64,000 nt of DNA from assembly GCA_036971715.1 (NCBI GenBank), contig JAVHJL010000001.1, forward strand, positions 992,001 to 1,056,000, written 5' to 3'. This stretch comes from Arthrobotrys musiformis. Lineage: Eukaryota > Ascomycota > Orbiliomycetes > Orbiliales > Orbiliaceae. Each line of letters starts with the position of its first letter. The first letter of the stretch is position 1. Below are positions 13,028 to 26,294 of the stretch, piece after piece. Under the pieces are notes generated by a model, which was not told where the DNA came from, did no database searches, and saw nothing but the letters and a program-made list of their open reading frames with translations. The translations under genes were made by a program, and so were the position numbers.

Positions 13028-15370
13028 ATGTCGTCCAAACGCCAGCAGCAGCGGAACGAAAAACAGCTGCACGATCTCATCGCAAAGGTCCCCGGTAACA
13101 ACCAATGCGCCGACTGTCGCGCCCGCAATCCAGGTCAGTTTTCAAAACTCGAACAAAAACCCTTGTTCTTATACTAACAGCTATTGTTGCAATCACAATA
13201 GGATGGGCAAGTTGGAGTGTATGTCCCTCGTTCTCCCCGGTCTCCCCGTTGGATCCTATTCCTATCGCTCTCTCTCTCCCGAGTCCCCATAGATACTTTG
13301 TTGGAATCGCAAGATAAAACGTGCTAACGAAACACCCCCCGTTGTTTTATTATTATTATTACAACAGTTGGGTATCTTCCTGTGCCTGCGCTGCGCCGCC
13401 ATACACCGTAAATTAGGAACACATATTTCCAAAGTCAAGTCTATAAGTCTAGACACCTGGACGAACGAGCAAGTCGACGTATGCACTCCTCCTTCCCTCC
13501 AATCCAATCCAATCCTCCATCCGTACATTCGTCCTCCGACACCTCCCTTTTTGGCGATTAAAGAGAGAGAAACAAATATAAAGACAAAATGAAGAAGGAC
13601 ATACACCGAAAGTCTATTCAAATGCTAACTAAAGCCTCCCACGTCCTTCAGATGATGAAACGTACCGGAAACGTTACTTCCAATGCGACCTGGAACCCAG
13701 ACCCCATCAAACACCCCGCCCCGGTCGACCTAGAGGACTCCGAATCAATCATGGAACGATACATCAGAGATAAATACGAACACGGGAAATTCAGAAAAGA
13801 CCGACAGCAACAAGGCTCCGGGAGACTCCTCACCCCTTCCTCCGGCGTAAAACGTGATCCTTCCCCTTCGGCTCCGAGATCGAGAGACGGAAATACACGG
13901 TCATCATCCCCATTTGAATCAAAAGGGAGCAGGATTCTAGGAATGAATGGATCGGGTTCGGTATCGATACCACCGGAGTATGAAGCCAAAGTCGTAAAAT
14001 TACGAGATATGGGATTCGGTGATGAGAAGCAAAATGCTCAGGTTCTGAAACACACCAAAGGAAACATGGAACGGGCCGTCGAGGTTTTGATCAGCATGGG
14101 CGGTGGAACTACGTCGCCCGTACCGCCTCCGAAGGATAAGCCGGTAATCCGCAAGCAGAGAAGTGGTTTGATGTTGGGCGGCGTCAAGGAGGCTCAGGCT
14201 TCGGGAGGAAACCCGTTCGATGCTTTAGATCAGGCGGAAGCTCAGCAAGCTCAGCAAGCTCAACAGCAGGCACAGCAACAGGCTCAACAAGCGCAGCAGC
14301 AGCAGCAGCAGCAATTCCTCCAGCAGCAGGCGCAGGCTCAAGCGCAAGCTCAGGCACAGCAGCAGGCTCAGATGCAAATCCATGCACCTCAACCTCAACA
14401 GCTATTTGCGAACGGACAGAACGGAATATTGCAAAACGGTGTTCAAAATGGTCTCAATCCCGCCGCCGCCTACAATCCATTCCTACAGCCCCAAACCACC
14501 GGGTATCAACAGCAGCCAGTTCAACAGCAGATGCAACAACCCCTGCAACAGCAGCAGCCGCAAGTGTTCATGAACGGAAATGGTCAATGGGCTCAAAATG
14601 TTCAAAATCCTTACCAGCAAGCCTTGCTCCAGCAGCAGCAGCAGCAGCAGCTTGCTACACCACTAGCTTCGCCTTGGGGAGATGTACCTCCACCTCAACC
14701 CCAGTATGCCACATCGCATTTCACTGGCTCATCAGCATCGCAACAAAGCCCGATCAGTGCCACAAATCCGTTTTTCGCAGGCGTAGCGACAAATCCATAT
14801 ATGGCCCAGCAGCAGCCACAGCAGCCATTCCAGCAGACCTTCACGCCTCCCCTCCAGCAGACGCATACAAACGGTGCACTTCCAGTCATCTTCCAGCCCT
14901 CTCCGCAATCTCCCTTCCAAGACCCAAACCAGGCCTTCCTCCAACAGCAGCAACAGCAACAGTTCCCCCTTCAGCCGCTTCAGCAGCAGCATAGTGGCCT
15001 TGCTCCAGCCGCTCAGCCGCTCATGCCGCAGCTTACAGGACGAGCAGACAAATCCACGATTCTTCAACTGTACAACTATCCACAGCTCGCCCCGGCTCCC
15101 CCATCAGTGCAGCAGAACATCACGGCCCTGCCAACTCAGCAAAGAAGTGTATCCACACCATTATTCCAGCATTCCGGGAGCAACAACCCGTTTGCTGCGA
15201 AGATGAATGGCCCTAGTGCAGTCCCCACCCCAGCGATTGCACAGGATACATTCAAGAGAGGGCATATGACACAGGAGTCGGTTGATTTCAGAGGGCTACA
15301 GAACGGGAGGCATTCTCCGGACGCTTTTGCTAGTTTGAGTGCCAGTGCAGTCTTCGGAAGGCAGAGATGA
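13028..15370 (+). CDS. ArfGAP with UBA and polyglutamine region (Gts1-like)
   Basis: Four exons: 13028-13133, 13202-13218 (17 nt), 13368-13478 and 13652-15370, giving 650 residues. The ArfGAP zinc finger is C27-x2-C30-x16-C47-x2-C50 with the arginine finger R55 (AAIHRKLGTHIS). It is predicted to stimulate GTP hydrolysis on Arf GTPases in vesicle traffic. A UBA domain covers about 184-228 (KLRDMGFGDEKQNAQVLKHT). The remainder is disordered, with CAG/CAA-coded Q runs and QA repeats, and NPF motifs (NPFDAL, NPFLQP, NPFFAG, NPFAAK) typical of EH-domain partners. ArfGAP-UBA-polyQ order matches yeast Gts1. The third intron (13479-13651) has a GCTAAC branch site and splices QVD to MMKRTGNVTSN. This skips an in-frame MKKDIHRK stretch that would interrupt the conserved ArfGAP sequence. 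Confidence 0.92.
14293..14367 (+). repeat. CAG/CAA coding repeat (polyQ and QA)
   Basis: Within the ArfGAP gene, a CAGCAGCAG run encodes polyglutamine and is followed by GCGCAGGCTCAAGC-type units encoding alternating Ala-Gln. A second pure CAG run lies at about 14631-14651. Such tracts are length-variable between isolates. Confidence 0.8.
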
Positions 15371-16745
15371 TAAGAAGAAAAAACACATTTCCATCTATAT
15401 AAATATTTCACGAAATATCTTACGGATGAATGGTAGGGAAAAGAACAAGATTTTTATGGTTTGTACTTTGCTTCATTTTCATCGTTTCTTTTATTGGGTT
15501 TATTTGAGAGCATCTGTGGTTCAGGATGGGCCACTTCGCGGAGTCTGGATTTCAAAACAGTTCAGGACTTTTATTCATCGCATTTCATATGTTTTTGTTT
15601 CGTTGCAGTTTGTTTGAAGAGGTCGGCAAAAAGCGGTATGCATTTTTTGGAGATTATGTCTTTTTTTCCTCTCTGTTCTTTTAACTCTTGGAATCGATGG
15701 CTTCTTTGCGGGCATTCATGTTTTGTCGTGGATACTGTCATTCAGCGCATTTAGTATCCTTCTCCTTGGAGGATACCAGGCTGCCTCTTTTCCCCACTCT
15801 CCGAGGCCACCCTTGCATGCAAGCTGTATTGTCCCCCCATCTGCCTGTCTGTTGGTATTGCTTGTAATCGACCCCCATATACTTACTTACTTTTTACTCA
15901 TCATGTTATACAGCTTTTCCCTCCCCCTCTTTCCTTTGAGTTCCTGTTGGCATGCACGTATGCGCGGGGTGTGAGTGTAGTAGTGTTAGCAGGCATTTTC
16001 CTTTTTGCTATTCCTTCATTCCATTTTTTTTTTTTTTTTTTCAAAATTTGTACATACATATATGATGGTACCTATACTCCTTTATAATTTATGAATTTTA
16101 CAGTCCTCCCACTGCTCTTTTTCCTTTCCCCTCGGCCCAAGTCGCCCCGTCCGTCTGTTTCTTGTTATGATGCTGCCTCCTTCGGGGGGGGGAAGCTCGA
16201 GGTTCCCCTCGTTAAAATTTGAACAGATTTCATGTTGGACCATGTCAAAAGTGTCTAATTTAACTTCGATCTGACTTTTCCTGGAACCTGTTGGCAGAAG
16301 TTACACACCGAGCCCCAACTTAAGATTTCGGTTCAAGATAGTCGTCTCGAACAGGGCCCAAACTATAACGGCGCCTGAGGGTAGTCTCGGTCTGAGGGAC
16401 TACAGCTACTAGCTTCCAGTTGCGTTGGGCAGAACGGCGGTGGGACAAAAGTCGCGGGTTAGGTAACCAACAGCCGCGTCTACTCCACCATTTCTCCCCA
16501 CGCACGCAATCCAACTTGGAGCTTACCAACCACCACCGCCAACCACCACGACCTCATCACATCGTCTGCATCACCATCTGCTATCGCCGTCTACAGGGGT
16601 TTCCAACGAGTAGTATCCGGCTTAGAATACCATCCCGTCCATACTGTAACTTTTCCGAAAGCAAACGACGAAGAAGAGCTTCGAGCTACCCCGCAGACCA
16701 CCACTACCATAGTTTCTCGAAAAGAATAGAGGGAAGAAGGGGAAA
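15371..16745. other. Intergenic: ArfGAP 3' flank and thioredoxin-like promoter
   Basis: The first 700 bp are T-rich, as expected for the 3' UTR and flank of the ArfGAP gene. An 18-nt poly-T tract is at 16024-16041. Nucleotides 16480-16620 are CCA/CAC-rich and resemble the leader of the next plus-strand gene. No further gene is seen. Confidence 0.4.
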
Positions 16746-17924
16746 ATGTCGAAGATAGTGATCATAAATTCTCCCAGTCAGCTCGAGCAGCTGATAAAGG
16801 ATAATACTATCGTCGTGATTGATTGTATGTTTTGCCCCTCCCAGCTCAAGTATACCGTAGTGTTGTACCAATATACGGGTATACATATACGAAGCAGAAG
16901 AAGAGACTAACAGAAGTTATTCGGGGAAATACAGTCCACGCAGTCTGGTGCGGTCCTTGTAAAGCCGTTGCTCCAGCGTATGGATTACTCGCCGAACGTC
17001 TCACCAAGCCCGGAAGCATGGTATTCGCCAAAGTCGACGTCGATAAACAGAAACCGATCGCTCAGGCGTATAACGTCTCCGCGTATGTCTTCCCTTCCGC
17101 TCAAACACTCACCAGTTTAAAAATCATTTTTGCTAATTTTATATCTGGACAGAATGCCAACCTTCATAATGATCAAATCCGGCACCGAAACAACCCGCAT
17201 CAAAGGCGCAGACCTCCCCGCTCTCAAATCCGCCGTGGAAGAACTCGTAGCCGCATCCGGCGGCTCCGGTGGCCCCATCGCATCAGGCTCCTCATCATCA
17301 TTCTGGAAGGGAGCAGAGATCCCCAAATCCTACACAATCCTAAACTCGGAGATTGAAGTAAAAAACCTCGATTGCATGAACTACGATCGAGAGGTCGGTG
17401 GTATTAGAGTTCTATTCGAGGGCAGCGAACCTAGCACCGATGCCAGCGGCAGTAGCTCGAAGGGTAAAGGGAAGAGTACCGGTGACGATAAGGGGGCGGA
17501 TTGGGTGGAAAGCGATACGGATGAACAGATCATGCTATTCATCCCGTTCCAGTCGACGGTCAAGATCTATCAGATTCAGATTACATCCCGTCCGCCGCCC
17601 GTCGAAGATGAAGATGATACGGAACAACCCCGACGGCCCACAAAACTCAAGTTATTCACGAATAAACCGAATATTGTCGGCTTCAGCGAGGCGGATAATA
17701 TGGTTGCGGCTCAGCAGATCGAGATTAAGGAAGAAGACTGGAAGGATGGAACGGCAGCGATTAACACCAAATTCGTGAAGTTCCAGAATGTTTTCTCCTT
17801 GAACTTGTTTGTAGAGGATGCCGAGGGCGACGCGGAGAAGGTTAGGATCGATAGAATCAGGATTATAGGAGACGTCGGAGAGAAGAGGGAGTTGGGCAAG
17901 TTGGAGAAGGTCGGAGAGGAATAG
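16746..17924 (+). CDS. Thioredoxin-PITH domain protein (TXNL1-like)
   Basis: Three exons: 16746-16824, 16935-17082 and 17153-17924, giving 332 residues. Introns are 110 and 70 bp with GTATGT donors. Residues 1-105 form a thioredoxin fold with the redox site W31-C-G-P-C-K36 and the cis-proline segment SAMPTF, which is rebuilt by splicing across the second intron. After a Gly/Ser linker, residues about 130-320 match the PITH domain (VKNLDCMNYD, LMLFIPFQSTVKIYQIQI-like strands, LKLFTNKPNIVGFSEADN). TXNL1 relatives associate with the 26S proteasome cap in other eukaryotes and act as cytosolic disulfide reductases. Domain order and length match the family. The proteasome role here is inherited from family knowledge. 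The conserved redox cysteines are present. Confidence 0.93.
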
Positions 17925-20900
17925 ACCCTTGATCAGTAGCGTTGGAAGCGATAGACAAGAAGAAGGAAAGGCGCAAGTCTGGTTGGGCTTCTATGGGTTC
18001 GTAGAATAGATATTGAAGCGGCTGGGTATGTGCACGTGGGCTCCTTTATCTTTTTACCTTATCCTTTTTTTACCTTTTTGTTTTTCTTTCTTGAGTGTTT
18101 TGATAGAAGATGTACTTTTTATAGCCGTTGTAGTGGAAGCAATGGCACCTATCATTATTTTTTCTCCCATTAGGGTTCTGCAGAGGGAAATCCGGGGAGA
18201 CGGGTTAGGTGACATTCTCACGAATGAGAATGTCCATGAATTATCCAATAAGCTGAATCATCTAGTCAGATGTAGCGTAGAATGCAAGCTTGACGGTTTC
18301 CCAGTCGCGATCCGATATGAACTATACCACATCAGATGTTCAGGCCTGTAAAAACGACTTAGTCCAGAAGTTGATACTCAGGATACACCAATGCGAGCTT
18401 CGAATACCTCAAGGACTGGTTTGCAAAATATTCGATGCAATTGCCATGAATTGGAATATACCATACTCTACTTTATACAACGTGTACAGGAATGTGGGTA
18501 TTTGGATATTAATCCTGAATCAACGTTATAACTAGCGATTAAACATGGCCCACGAGTATATGGATGAGAGAGCTTCGGCCAGCTCTGGTTTACGAGACAA
18601 TGAGAGAGGGTTATCTATATAGCCAACCTATTAATTCCGTTTGAATATATCCCTCCCTTCGGCCCCTTGTGCCTCTAATGCTACTAGTTGAGTCCTTCAG
18701 CTGACCCCGAGGCTGCTCTACGCATCCACACTAGGCCGAACGACAATAGCTTTTGAAATGGATATCACCGACGAGTGATACTACGTGAGCTAGTGCACGC
18801 ATGTGGCCATGTAGCATATCGTCGTCTCGTAACCTAAATGCATTAATGATGCTGCGAAGGTACCATGAAGCTAGAAATGAAGTTGGGCTGTTGGTCATGA
18901 CATACCATCGCATTGAATGGCTTCATCGGTGTATCACGCACAATCAATCATGGAAATTTCGAAAACACCGACTTAGCTTGTGTACTAACCATATGCTTCG
19001 GACCCTGCTACCGAGCCAGATCTTTGAATGTATATGTATCTACTAGCGCTCGCTACTCAGGCAGTTTATATACTTGATCAATGCAAGGTATCCATAAAGC
19101 TCTAGCAGGCCACGAAGCTACATGGCTACCTAGGTATACATAACGTTGTCTCTTGCCTCTGGGGCCTTTCAGAAAACATCCAAGGTGAAGTACCCCCGAG
19201 AGTTAACTAGTTCATAAACCCCAAAAGAAAAATATCATCATCGGTACATCGGTATAATACCGATCCAATTGTCTAATATGTATCGTGAAAGGCGCGCGGT
19301 TCGCTAGTAGTGACGAGGTACCCGTATTCAAAATGCAACAAAAGGTAGCTCACCCTCCAACATTCAGAACACCGTAAGCCCGAAAGACAGAAGATAATGT
19401 AGACATATATCACATATTCCGTGGGAAAAAAAAGAGACGTTGGGAATATCAAATCATCTACCAAATGCTTTGTTTTCCATGTATATAGGAGATGGCACCG
19501 CGGCCGAATTGGAAAAAAATATGTTCACGAATTCACCATATCAGGCCCGCGATTGCGATAGATGATATCAGTATATTGTGCCGACTTATCAAAGGTTTAG
19601 CCATCATAAAATTCTGGATTAAAATCATTTTATTCAAAGAACCTTTTAGTGGATTTTCTGGTTCCGATTAGCAAAAAAGCCGACCTAATTTATCAATCAT
19701 ACATAGTACGTGGTACAGATGCGTAGATGCACAGGAATTCCAAGATAGATTCCCCGAATGACATTCACTAAAATACAATTGTACAAGCCGACCCACATCT
19801 CGGAGTCTGTCATAGCAATTCCGGAATATTATATTAATATCTAGGAGATTCATAGGATCGCCTCGAATAACTAGAGAAAAATACTCTAGTTTCGCCATGC
19901 CCGAAAGACGACTTTGACTTCAGCACCGGGGCCGCCCCGAAAATACGAGAAGAAGAAAACCATACTACCATCAATCAAAAAAGGTCTCCAAAATTAGAAC
20001 CTCAAGGAAACAATAAAGAACCTTCCAATAAGAATTGTATTAATATTTGTATGGAGTTATATGTAACCGGGCTATCTACAGGCCTTTTTTTTCTTGTCCA
20101 GATCCAACATCACTGAAACCACTTCAATTTCAGAATTTTTTTTATATTATTGCGACAAAAAATTATACCTCACAACCTTGGAAGTTTTTATATGCCTTTG
20201 AGACAACCAGGCTATGACTGTTCTTGTTTTTGCCAAATCAAGAAACCCATGAAAATTGTAATTATATCAATACCTTGGTTAGTAATTATAAACCGGTCTT
20301 CCAAGTTTGCAAGGTCAATCTCAACCTGGGAAAACGGCCGACGCATGAGAAACTAAAGCCCCGCCGGAGGGGTTTCCCCGAAACCGTTACGTCTCAAATT
20401 CATACGTCGGATCATAACGAGGGTAACCCGGGGGGCAATCCAAGCAAAACTATTCACAGAATTGCGAGTATACGTATAATAGTCATCAAGAAAAAGATTC
20501 CTTGCACACAAAACCAGACAAGGGAACATCTTTGAGAAGAAGGTTGTTTTGAATCAAACCTTGACAGTAATAAGACATATATGCATAGATAACTAAGCAC
20601 AAGTAAGTGACATTTTTTCGGATCCGTAACTTGAAAGCAATATGTATGCACAGCAATCGCAGGTTTAACGATACCAGCATGCCCTTGTCTGCAGCAGATG
20701 AATACTAGGTAATTTCGAACGCCACCCAGCCAGATTTCTCTGGCACTACCCCGCGCTTCATACCGGCGATTCCGAGATGCAAGTTCCAAAAAGAAAGGTT
20801 TGAGTCAAGTGGGATTATGTTATCACGAGTCAGATTTCACGTGAAATACTCGCCATTTTTTCAAAACTTCGGAATGTTTTCTGGCTGGACTTCGGAACCT

Positions 20901-23900
20901 CAGATTCCGAAAGAAAAGAAACGAGAAGCTAGATCCTATAGAGTCGAAAGAAAAAAGCCTCTCTGTAGAGTATTTCCAAAAAGCCGGTTTAGACGTTTAA
21001 ACCCTCACTGCCTTTTTTTGAATATGCAAAATACACATGGTCGAGGGCAATGCCTCACATGTACAGCGGCGGAAAATATCCCGTGACAAAAGCCGTTTCA
21101 ATTCATCAAGAACCCCAGATTATATCCAATCCAGCCGAAACCCCAAGTGTCACTAATGCATGATACTATATCCCCACCAAAAAAACGAGAGAGAGAATAT
21201 TACCCCTCCCCATGTAGGAACTCAAACTTTGGACATCTACCAGGTGAACGGTTCCCGGTGTCCCCCCAGCTCATGCAACAAGGGAAAACTCACCAAAGCG
21301 TTCACTCTCTTCTTTATTTCTTTTTGACGAAGAGGGAAAAACGAGGTGGTCAGTTCCTCTCTGCATATCCTGGGACGAGGAAACCATGTTCGTCTACAGG
21401 AAAAATATCATAATCTCAAACGAACAAGGTGGAGGGGCAAGTATCATGTCACGAGGGATTTATTTTGGAAAATGCGGGATTTGGGTCCGTCTACGAATCG
21501 AAAGAAGCCGGTTCCAACACTAAGGATTCAGGATTCTCGTTAGAGCTAGCTACATGACATTATACATAGGCTAACTAGGCTTAAGCTTGAGCTCGTTCCC
21601 CAGAGACGGCTCAACTACTAGTTAGCTGGGACTTTTGCATGAAAAATAGTTCCAAAGAGAGGTTTAACGTTTACAATATGCATGAACTTCCTGCCTTCTT
21701 TCGAGGTGCTGCAGGATTTAGCCAACGAATTAACTCGCTGGTAAAAAAAAATTTCAGAATTTTTTTCTTTTCGTTGTTGCGAAGCGGCCGGGCCTTTTCC
21801 AGTTCCTCTCTTCTTGAGACATCGTTTATGCAGGTACTGTGCATGGATTCTGGGAGCTCAAGCAGAGTTTGATAGACAAAAAAAGAGCATGGGTTCACGA
21901 TATTGGCTTTTTGGGATTAAGTGCTTGTTAGTATTAGAAGTGAAAAAAAATATAATTTTTTTGCCCCCTCTCTCTTTCGTCTCTCTCGTGATAATTCCAA
22001 AGGCAAATTGGAATCCAAAGTGCCGCATTGCCGTCTCTCCACAAAGCGCGAGCAAAAGACGCGGATTAGGCTTTTTTTTCTCATCGTGGGAAGAAAACGG
22101 CTTAGTGCAATAATCGTTACCAGTTCGCTCGAGTTTAGCCAGAATTATCACGACGTGTGTGTTTTCCCCGAAAAGAAAACTCGAACCAAGCCCTTTTCTA
22201 CTTTTCTGGGGTTTACTCCGTAATTGCGCTCGGAAAGCAACCCTCTATGGATATTCTGCTTCCCTTCTACCAAGATTAAATGCCGCTTGGCCGGCCGTCG
22301 CGTCGATGGGTCGACTGGGGTTCGGTCAGAGATTTTCTGGGGAAAGGAAAATCAGAGTGGGAAAGAAAAAAAACTCTTGACGAGAACCACCTACAACGCT
22401 AGACCGGGGAATACGGATGAAGGTCACGCAATTGATGTTCTATTGTTGGTGTCTGTCCTGCGGGAAATTTCCACTTAATCTCGTCGACGAGATGAGATGA
22501 AGCTTGACTATCTTTTTTTTTTTCTTGTTTGGGACTTATGCTATGAAGTTCACAGTCTAGACATTTCCACAAGTTGACTTTGCTAATACGATATATGAGA
22601 CATGGACTATATGCCCCATCGAGAATGTGAATGAAAGGACCCTTCTTTTGGCCACCGGGAAGTGGGTAATCCGGACGTATACGTGTGGAACGTCGATCAT
22701 ATCAAATTTCGAATGTGATGGCGGTCCCAAAGGTGGCTTCCGGGAAGTTTCCCTTGTGGTTCTTTAGGGTTTGCGCTGGCGTTCTTGAAGCTACGAAGCC
22801 AGACTATACTACATTTGAACCATGAAGCATGAAGTAACAAGAAAAAAAATAAATAAAAAGTTGGTGTTGGCAATTGTGAACTTGAAGGCATGCATCTGTG
22901 CTACAGACCTGCATATCCTGAGAGCATAAAACCACGTCCAAGAAAAGTTAAGCTATGACATATCAAACTTTTATATCTCCGTGATCGAAGCAGTTCGTAA
23001 TATCACATCCGAGTTGGCGAGTTAGGTTGAAAGAAAGTTCCAGCGGTTGGATCGACTTATACCTTTCAAGAAGAGTTGTGGTTGGGATATGAAACAAGAA
23101 TAATGCAAAGACGGCAAGGTTAGAAGCTAGAAGGATGATACCCAAACGCCCGATTCGCTGGCCAATATGCGTATGTAGACACCTTGGGAAAGTTCGATGT
23201 GGGGATCCACAAATCCACAAATCCACATGCCAGCTAACTACTACGTACAAAATATGTACACTATACTTTCTCTTGTAGAAGATGCACCATCGACGCACGG
23301 ATGGAGTCTGGTGTGCTTTGTTGCATCTTTTGTGGATAAATAATGTGACTGGAGTTTTGGCGATTGGCTTGTTCATTTCGCTGGTGTTTACCTCAGCTTG
23401 TTTCTCCACCCACACATATTTCGAACAAAAGTTATATGCATGTTTTCGCTATGACACCTCCATGCGTTAAAGTCTGTGCCAAAACGGAGGCAATGGCTGC
23501 GACCCAAGGCGGACCGTAACACGAGGCCGGTCTAGTTAAGAATTCCCAATCTTTCGCTTAGGGCCTCGAAGATAAAGCACGTATTAGCGGTAGTTTGATT
23601 AGAATGTCTCATTATTGGCAGATTTGACAAGTTCGCAAAAGAAAGATATGATGTGTTTTACACTGAGTCGTGGCACTTTTATGTGTCGACGCCTAGTGTT
23701 AGCATGTTGCTGCATGCGATATGGAAGGAAGGAATCGGCTGTCCGGAAAGGAAGCTAGCGTCCGTCCGTAGATTTGGGAATTCGAACGTGCAAATCTGTC
23801 TGTGTTCAAAAAAAAAAAAAAAAAAAAAAAGGAAGCGTCATGGGATCATTTCTACACATGTTAGAAAAAAAGTCAATAATCGAGACCAAACTAGCATGTA

Positions 23901-26294
23901 TCTCGCATCTTGTATATGTCTACCTCGAGACTAATATGTCTACCTACACCAGGTTCCCCCCCAAAAAAAAGTCACGTCTACAACGCACAACCCTGACATG
24001 ATATATATTGTTTTTCGCAATTGCTATATAGCCCTTGCGCGTCCACCCCGGAAATCTAACAAGATATAATGCAATGTCTGTCTATGAGACCGGGCTCCCA
24101 TGTCAATCCTGCGTCTTGACATATCCTTTACAGAATCAGGAAAAATGAAAAATAAAAACAGGAACTTTTCAGACAAGATTAACAGCCAAGGTTCTACTTC
24201 GTACAGACTAATCAAATCAACGGAAATCATATGGTAATTGGTTAGTATTGTAGACTACTACGGATGGAATGACACGGGAAGAGGTAACAGTCGTAGTGGA
24301 CTGGTTATGGGTTGTAGCATAGCCACGCTAATCATATAACTTGATATTGCCTATATTAGTACAACTTGGGGCGGACGCATTTCGGAATAGCTTTCCCAGT
24401 GATGTCGTTGTTTAAAATTACCAGAAATTGAAGGCGTGGAAGTTTAAATTGAAAATTATTTTTAGAAATCCGGATGAGAGATGACGGATGCTGTCAAATT
24501 CTGGAAAGAGAATAAAAACGTATCCTTTTGGGCGGGCAAAATGCATGGATTCTTTCCTTGGTTGCTGTCTGATGTTTACGTTACATGCGTTGGTGCAGCG
24601 AAGAGCATCTAAGCGAGTCGTCGACATCTTGATATTGATCTGTAGATGACATCGATGCCCTGCTCTGTTGGACGAGCATTAACAGCGCACATATTGTCTG
24701 ACGGTGGGATGTTGCTTTACTTTCTACTAAGACCAGACAGGTAGTGTTTCCTCTTGCCGGAATAGGATTCGTGATATTTTTTCCAGTTCCATCGCTATCC
24801 CGGTAAATTTGAGAGAATAGATGATGGTGATGAACCTTGGCCCCCCAGGGCCCACATCCCCAGTCCGTGCAGTGCCCTGGGGTTTGATACGAAGTCCTGC
24901 CCAGGATGATAAATACTGCGCACAACATGAAGGCCCACAGAGACTACGTGTTAATATGCATGTAGACTAGTCGACAGTAGTTTTCTAAGCTTTTAGAGAT
25001 GACCCCAAGAAATGTGCACAGGCACGGTCATACCGTGATAGGCTTCTGAGCACGTTTCTTAAGTTTGAAAGTTTGGATAATATCCCAGGATGAAGGATTT
25101 CGGTTGATTGAAGCGAGCAGTTGTTCATCTAGATCAAGGATAATAGGTATCGACGGAAACTAATGACTAAAGCATTTCAACCTGACACACGCTTACGCTT
25201 ATGGTTTCTATAGCTCTGTGGTCAATCACGAAATCGCAGCGTATCGAACGTGGTTTTCCAGTCACGTTGTGGTCAAAAGAAAACTTACTTAAGAAGGCAA
25301 AAAATTATTAAAAAGGTTTTTTTACCTAAACGTTAATAGACTTTAAGAGATTTTAAGCGAAGGCATCCACGGTCCGTCTATCTCGCATGGACGAGACCAG
25401 ATAGGCAGGTGTCCCAGCCCGTATCGTGGGCGGATTGCAGCACAAGTATGGTCCCATATCTGAATACGTAACCCGAACGAAGCCGACGCCAGGAACGAGA
25501 AATCAGGAACCATCCGAAAGACACCCCACGAAATAAAAAATAAAAAAATCCACCACGAAAAACACCCAATCCTCGACCGACATGATACATGATATCGAGA
25601 TGTTTGATCATTGTGGTGGTCCTTTCTGATATTGCACCATTTCATGCCGCATCGATAATTCCCCACGCTAGCACTTATCTTCCGTTATCAGGCTGTGAGC
25701 GAACGGTTTAAAAGTGTCAGTCGCACATAACCGAAAAATGAGGAAATCATTATATTCGCCGACGTGCGGTGCCTGTGCCGGCGATAGAGTTCAACAACTA
25801 ATGCACCGGGGCATGCATGCAGGATTAATTTCGCTCAGTCTTTCTCAGAAGAGAACATGCGACAGTCAGTCAAAACACCAGACGACGTTTTTTTTTTTCT
25901 TGCAAGGCTCAAGGCAAAGGACGTGGGTCGACCTCGGACGTGGGTTGGACGCAGACTTTGGGACCTGGGAAGGCGCTGCCTATTTCTCTCAAACCCATAG
26001 ATAATCGACCGCAAATGAAGAAGCCGAAGACGGACGTTGTATCAAGACATCAAGAAAAATAAAAAATGAACAATGAGAAATAAGAAACAAAATGCTAAAA
26101 GGCATGCGCAGTGAAGATAAGCAATTCTTTACCAACGAGCCTCGTGGCGAATGCAGATGTCCAGCCCTTGCATTTGAAGGCATCCAGTAACCAGGTCTCC
26201 ACTTCTTACCACACACAACGCAGCGACCTGGTTTCGCCTGGGAATATAACTTTGTTTCTCTTCGAAACCCCCCGGGTCGTGATAATAAGAAACG
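17925..26294. other. 8.4 kb gene-poor region
   Basis: No convincing gene was found. Open frames are short, lack family-like sequence and overlap on both strands. Present are a 23-nt poly-A tract at 23808-23830, a poly-T run near 22508-22520, and purine-rich segments at 20880-22400. One weak candidate small gene is listed separately at 24581-24928. Whether this is degraded transposon DNA cannot be told without a repeat search. Confidence 0.4.
24581..24928 (-). CDS. Possible small secreted protein (weak)
   Basis: A 115-codon ATG-initiated frame starts with a short hydrophobic stretch (MLCAVFIILG) and contains a Cys/Trp/Gly segment (HCTDWGCGPWGAKVHHHH) and one N-glycosylation-like NTT. This composition is less random than neighbouring frames and could fit a small secreted protein or an exon of one. 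It has no recognised family, and the hydrophobic stretch is short for a signal peptide. It may be chance. Confidence 0.18.
   Translation of the reverse strand: MLCAVFIILGRTSYQTPGHCTDWGCGPWGAKVHHHHLFSQIYRDSDGTGKNITNPIPARGNTTCLVLVESKATSHRQTICALLMLVQQSRASMSSTDQYQDVDDSLRCSSLHQRM

Noticed and set aside
13589..13651. In-frame MKKDIHRK... start for the ArfGAP second half
   Set aside because: It lies inside an intron with a clear GCTAAC branch site and CAG acceptor. Splicing to MMKRTGNV restores the conserved ArfGAP sequence.
22963..23415. 150-codon minus-strand frame with a hydrophobic segment
   Set aside because: Only the segment looks membrane-like. There is no family, no splice support and no neighbour context.
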